Both the position numbers and the translations under genes were made by a program. DNA of 26,077 nucleotides. Source: a virus. Positions within the stretch are counted from its first letter, which is position 1, and each line of letters begins with the position of its first letter. Of this stretch, positions 23,829 to 26,077 are shown in pieces. The stretch is from positions 1 to 26,077 of the IMG/VR virus record IMGVR_UViG_3300025141_000640; one strand, written 5' to 3'. Below the pieces are notes generated by a model, which was not told the origin of the DNA, did not search any database, and saw only the letters and a program-made list of their open reading frames with translations.

Positions 23829-25450
23829 GCTTGTGGGTTCCTCACGGCATCAGCCTGTGCTGCCTGGAGGTCAGCCTTGGACGTATCAAGGCCAAGCTGG
23901 GCTTGCTGCTGCTGCTGTTGCTGCTCTGCGCGAGCCTGACGGGCCTCAGTCAAAGCCGCTTCATCACGAAGCACCGAATCATCAACATCCAGCTGCTCTG
24001 ACACAAAACGAGCCACAGCATCGGTGTCGAGGATGTCCAATATCGTTGGATCTACTTGCGCCAAGGGTACCAGTGTCTCAACAAGACGCTGAATGGAACT
24101 GATTTCAGATTGGCGTTCCGCTCTCGCAAGGGGGCCTGTGTACTGAACATCGATTTCCGTTCTGTCGGATAGAGCCTGGGGGATCTCACCCAGAGCGCCA
24201 GCACGAAGCATGATGCTAAACACCCGCTGGATGAGCGGATTCAGAAACTCTGTCTCAAGCCGACCTAGGGTTGGCCCTAGGACACGCTGCATAAGCTCAA
24301 CGCGAGTGCGGATTTCCTCTGCCGTCATCCTGTCGGACTGAGGGAGTTCCAGTTGGTCAACGAAGAATGATTGTTTGATCCCCTGACGTAATTCCTCCAG
24401 CTTGATCCGGCCAATGTCCGGTCTGCCACGGAATTCGTAGAACCACAGGGCATCCTTGTCCCTGACGGTGGTCCCCTTGCCTGGGTTCAGATTGACCTTG
24501 CCCACCACGCCATCATCTTCCATGAACCAGGGAGGATCGATATGCTTGGCCCAAGCCTGAAGCTCAAGCTCAGTGGCCTTGTTCAAGACCTTCAGATCGG
24601 GCAACGCCGTGCTGCCAGGGCCTCGTCCGTACTTCTCACCAGCATTCTTGGACCAACGGGGCAGGAAAGCAGGGAACTCCTCGTAACCTGACTCCTCTAG
24701 CTTCTTCTCACCCGTTACACTGATGTAGATCGACTGCCACGGCATCTCGGTAGACGCAGGGCTATCCTTCTTGCGGCTCGCTCGCGGCCTGATCCAGTGA
24801 AGGAATTTCCATGTGTGCGTCGGATCTTTCTTGTCAGCGTCAACAATCTTCTTCGGCAGCTTGTCAGCACCGAACCGCTCTATGGCTTGAGCCGCTGTGA
24901 AGTTGATTTCGATACACATACTGTTGCCGTGACCCTCAGCATCCTCTTCAAACACGTATGCTTGTATTGGATACGAAGTAAAGACGAGTCCGTTAAAAGA
25001 TTTGTCTCCCTTAAGCTCCTCACACAGCATTCCACCTGTTCCGAAACCCGAGATGTCAATATAGAACTCATGGCTTTGGCTATGGAAGTTTGATGCATTC
25101 ATCGCTCTCCACATTTTCCGTGAGGCCAGCTGAAGCCAATCAATAACCTCTTTGTCCTCGCCAGCTTCGTCACCCTCCTCCAGCTTCAGACTAAACCATC
25201 TGAAGGCACGGCTCGTTAGAGTGCCTTGGAGATTTGCAGACAATATCTCGTGGCTGTGAATCCCCACAGAGGCGAATCGCTGCTTCTGCTTTTTCTCACC
25301 AGGGGTCCGACGCACGGTAATATCGGACTTCCGAGGAATCAGGTGGTCCCCAATCTCCTGCCAGTGAGCTTCCCAGGTGTTGCGTCGTCCAACGTGGAGC
25401 GCGTTGAAGCGTTTGATGAGGGCTTTTACTTCTTCTGAGGTTGTTGCCAT
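23825..25450 (-). CDS. Head-tail connector / portal protein (T7 gp8-like)
   Basis: A 541-residue portal that forms the ring for DNA entry and exit. The N-terminal AHWQEIGDHLIPRKSDI (28-44), SANLQGTLTSRAFRWFSL (71-88) and SGFGTGGMLCEEL (about 133-145) are hallmarks of the T7-type head-to-tail connecting family. Length is normal. A run of seven glutamines (510-516) lies near the C-terminus, coded by a CAG/CAA tract. It follows TerL by 3 bases without a strong ribosome site. The segment VLGPTLGRLE is coded by a paired CCTAGG site. Confidence 0.9.
   Translation of the reverse strand: MATTSEEVKALIKRFNALHVGRRNTWEAHWQEIGDHLIPRKSDITVRRTPGEKKQKQRFASVGIHSHEILSANLQGTLTSRAFRWFSLKLEEGDEAGEDKEVIDWLQLASRKMWRAMNASNFHSQSHEFYIDISGFGTGGMLCEELKGDKSFNGLVFTSYPIQAYVFEEDAEGHGNSMCIEINFTAAQAIERFGADKLPKKIVDADKKDPTHTWKFLHWIRPRASRKKDSPASTEMPWQSIYISVTGEKKLEESGYEEFPAFLPRWSKNAGEKYGRGPGSTALPDLKVLNKATELELQAWAKHIDPPWFMEDDGVVGKVNLNPGKGTTVRDKDALWFYEFRGRPDIGRIKLEELRQGIKQSFFVDQLELPQSDRMTAEEIRTRVELMQRVLGPTLGRLETEFLNPLIQRVFSIMLRAGALGEIPQALSDRTEIDVQYTGPLARAERQSEISSIQRLVETLVPLAQVDPTILDILDTDAVARFVSEQLDVDDSVLRDEAALTEARQARAEQQQQQQQAQLGLDTSKADLQAAQADAVRNPQA
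24264..24281. repeat. Paired CCTAGG palindromes, 12-base period (site C)
   Basis: CCTAGG-GTTGGC-CCTAGG inside the portal gene, coding LGPTLG. Confidence 0.6.
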
Positions 25451-25453
25451 TGC

Positions 25454-26077
25454 CTAGTCCAGTACGTTAAAGCCGCCGTCTGACATGGTCGTGGCAGATG
25501 CGGGGCCATTGGAACTGGAGGAAGGCCGACGAGCATGATGCAAGCTCATCGCTAAGTACCTGGAGGCGTCCATGAGATCGTCCCGCTCCTTGACGATCTT
25601 GCCGTCTTTGCGGTGGTACAAGCGAAATTCCTCAAACCAATCATTAAGGTGGGCAGCAACCTTAAGTCGGCCAGTCTCCATACGATCAATCATTATGTCA
25701 AGACCGGCCTGAACTGAGATACCTCCGTCTTTGTGCTGTGCGTGGTCCTTCATCATCCTCAGACCGGCCTTGCGCCAGATCTCGGAGACAGGTTTTCCTG
25801 AGTTCTTGTCGTGCTTGTGACCATCGTGGGGCCACGCTATCGGGTAGCCCTTGGGCTTGGAGCGCGCCAGGAAGGCAGCATGGTGGGTGGCGGCTGTCAC
25901 CTTGCTCTGCCGATAGACGTCATGGATGTAGACGACATCCGAATCCATGTCGTAGCGAGCCCAGACCCCAGCCGTGGGATGGTCCCACTCGCTGAAATCC
26001 ACGGCGGCGATGCAGCGGAAGTGATCGGGAAAGCCGCCCTTCAACTGATCGTGGGTGTATTTGATCTGGTCCTCACC
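25454..26077 (-). CDS. terL: Terminase large subunit, C-terminal nuclease part (cut by window edge)
   Basis: The frame is open to the window edge, giving 207 residues of the packaging motor's nuclease domain. RNase H-like features are visible: D27 in CIAAVDFSEWDHP, a second acidic region in AWPHDGHKHD, and D in ERDDLMDASRYLAMS near the end. The pattern GGISVQAGLDIMIDRMETGR followed by HLNDWFEEFRLYHRKDGKI is very typical of podovirus terminases. The ATPase half lies outside. An apparent TTG start at 26044 is an internal Leu codon and not the true start. Confidence 0.9.
   Translation of the reverse strand, partial: GEDQIKYTHDQLKGGFPDHFRCIAAVDFSEWDHPTAGVWARYDMDSDVVYIHDVYRQSKVTAATHHAAFLARSKPKGYPIAWPHDGHKHDKNSGKPVSEIWRKAGLRMMKDHAQHKDGGISVQAGLDIMIDRMETGRLKVAAHLNDWFEEFRLYHRKDGKIVKERDDLMDASRYLAMSLHHARRPSSSSNGPASATTMSDGGFNVLD

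Noticed and set aside
26042-26044. TTG as start of the terminase gene
   Set aside because: The frame stays open to the window edge and the ATPase half of the protein is still missing, so this is an internal leucine.

Overview
The window is a 26-kb piece of a tailed-phage genome, a short-tailed podovirus. It is not ordinary bacterial chromosome. A contiguous virion gene set is present (terminase large subunit, T7-type head-tail connector/portal, scaffold, capsid, capsid cement, tubular tail proteins A and B, three very large ejection-type proteins, tail fibre, lysis genes), and no cellular housekeeping gene is seen. The head block (Bbp19-like protein, scaffold, Bbp17-like capsid, Bbp16-like cement protein) is the kind found in Bordetella phage BPP-1 relatives. 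The tail and fibre are T7-like. Several small proteins resemble families I know from uncultured marine podoviruses, so a Gram-negative, possibly marine proteobacterial host is likely. The two-part spanin and lipoprotein support a Gram-negative host. No integrase, repressor, RNA polymerase, reverse transcriptase, tRNA or CRISPR array is visible, so lifestyle cannot be decided.

Layout. Positions 1-2822 (or 2962) form a tightly overlapping rightward replication/recombination operon: end of an unknown gene, a Prim-Pol type primase-polymerase, a YqaJ-type exonuclease, two small unknown proteins, a stand-alone DnaA domain-IV-like protein, a conserved 59-residue protein and a zinc-ribbon protein. 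Everything to the right is transcribed leftward. Read from the right edge in its own direction, it runs: TerL (truncated by the window edge), portal, Bbp19-like protein, scaffold, small protein, structured leader, major capsid, cement protein, a 35-residue ORF, an AT-rich HExxH peptidase, tubular protein A, two basic small proteins, tubular protein B, internal proteins of 712, 1232 and 1393 residues, tail fibre, three accessory proteins, M15 endolysin, holin-like protein, i-spanin and an embedded o-spanin. The two operons converge near 2822-2901 without an obvious terminator.

How it works together. The right operon builds the capsid, packages DNA, attaches a T7-like tail with a fibre, loads ejection proteins (one carrying a HELAH zinc-protease motif), and ends with lysis genes. 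The left operon handles priming, end resection/recombination and probably replication initiation or interference with host DnaA sites.

Most interesting signals: (1) the 171-base leader of the major capsid gene, where the Shine-Dalgarno lies inside a perfect 9-bp stem and a 14-bp repeat plus a central complementary segment could form alternative helices; (2) the stand-alone DnaA DNA-binding-domain protein; (3) an AT-rich peptidase gene set into the head-tail block; (4) three occurrences of CCTAGG-N6-CCTAGG with identical spacing. No gene-free stretch exceeds 300 bases; the capsid leader is the longest.
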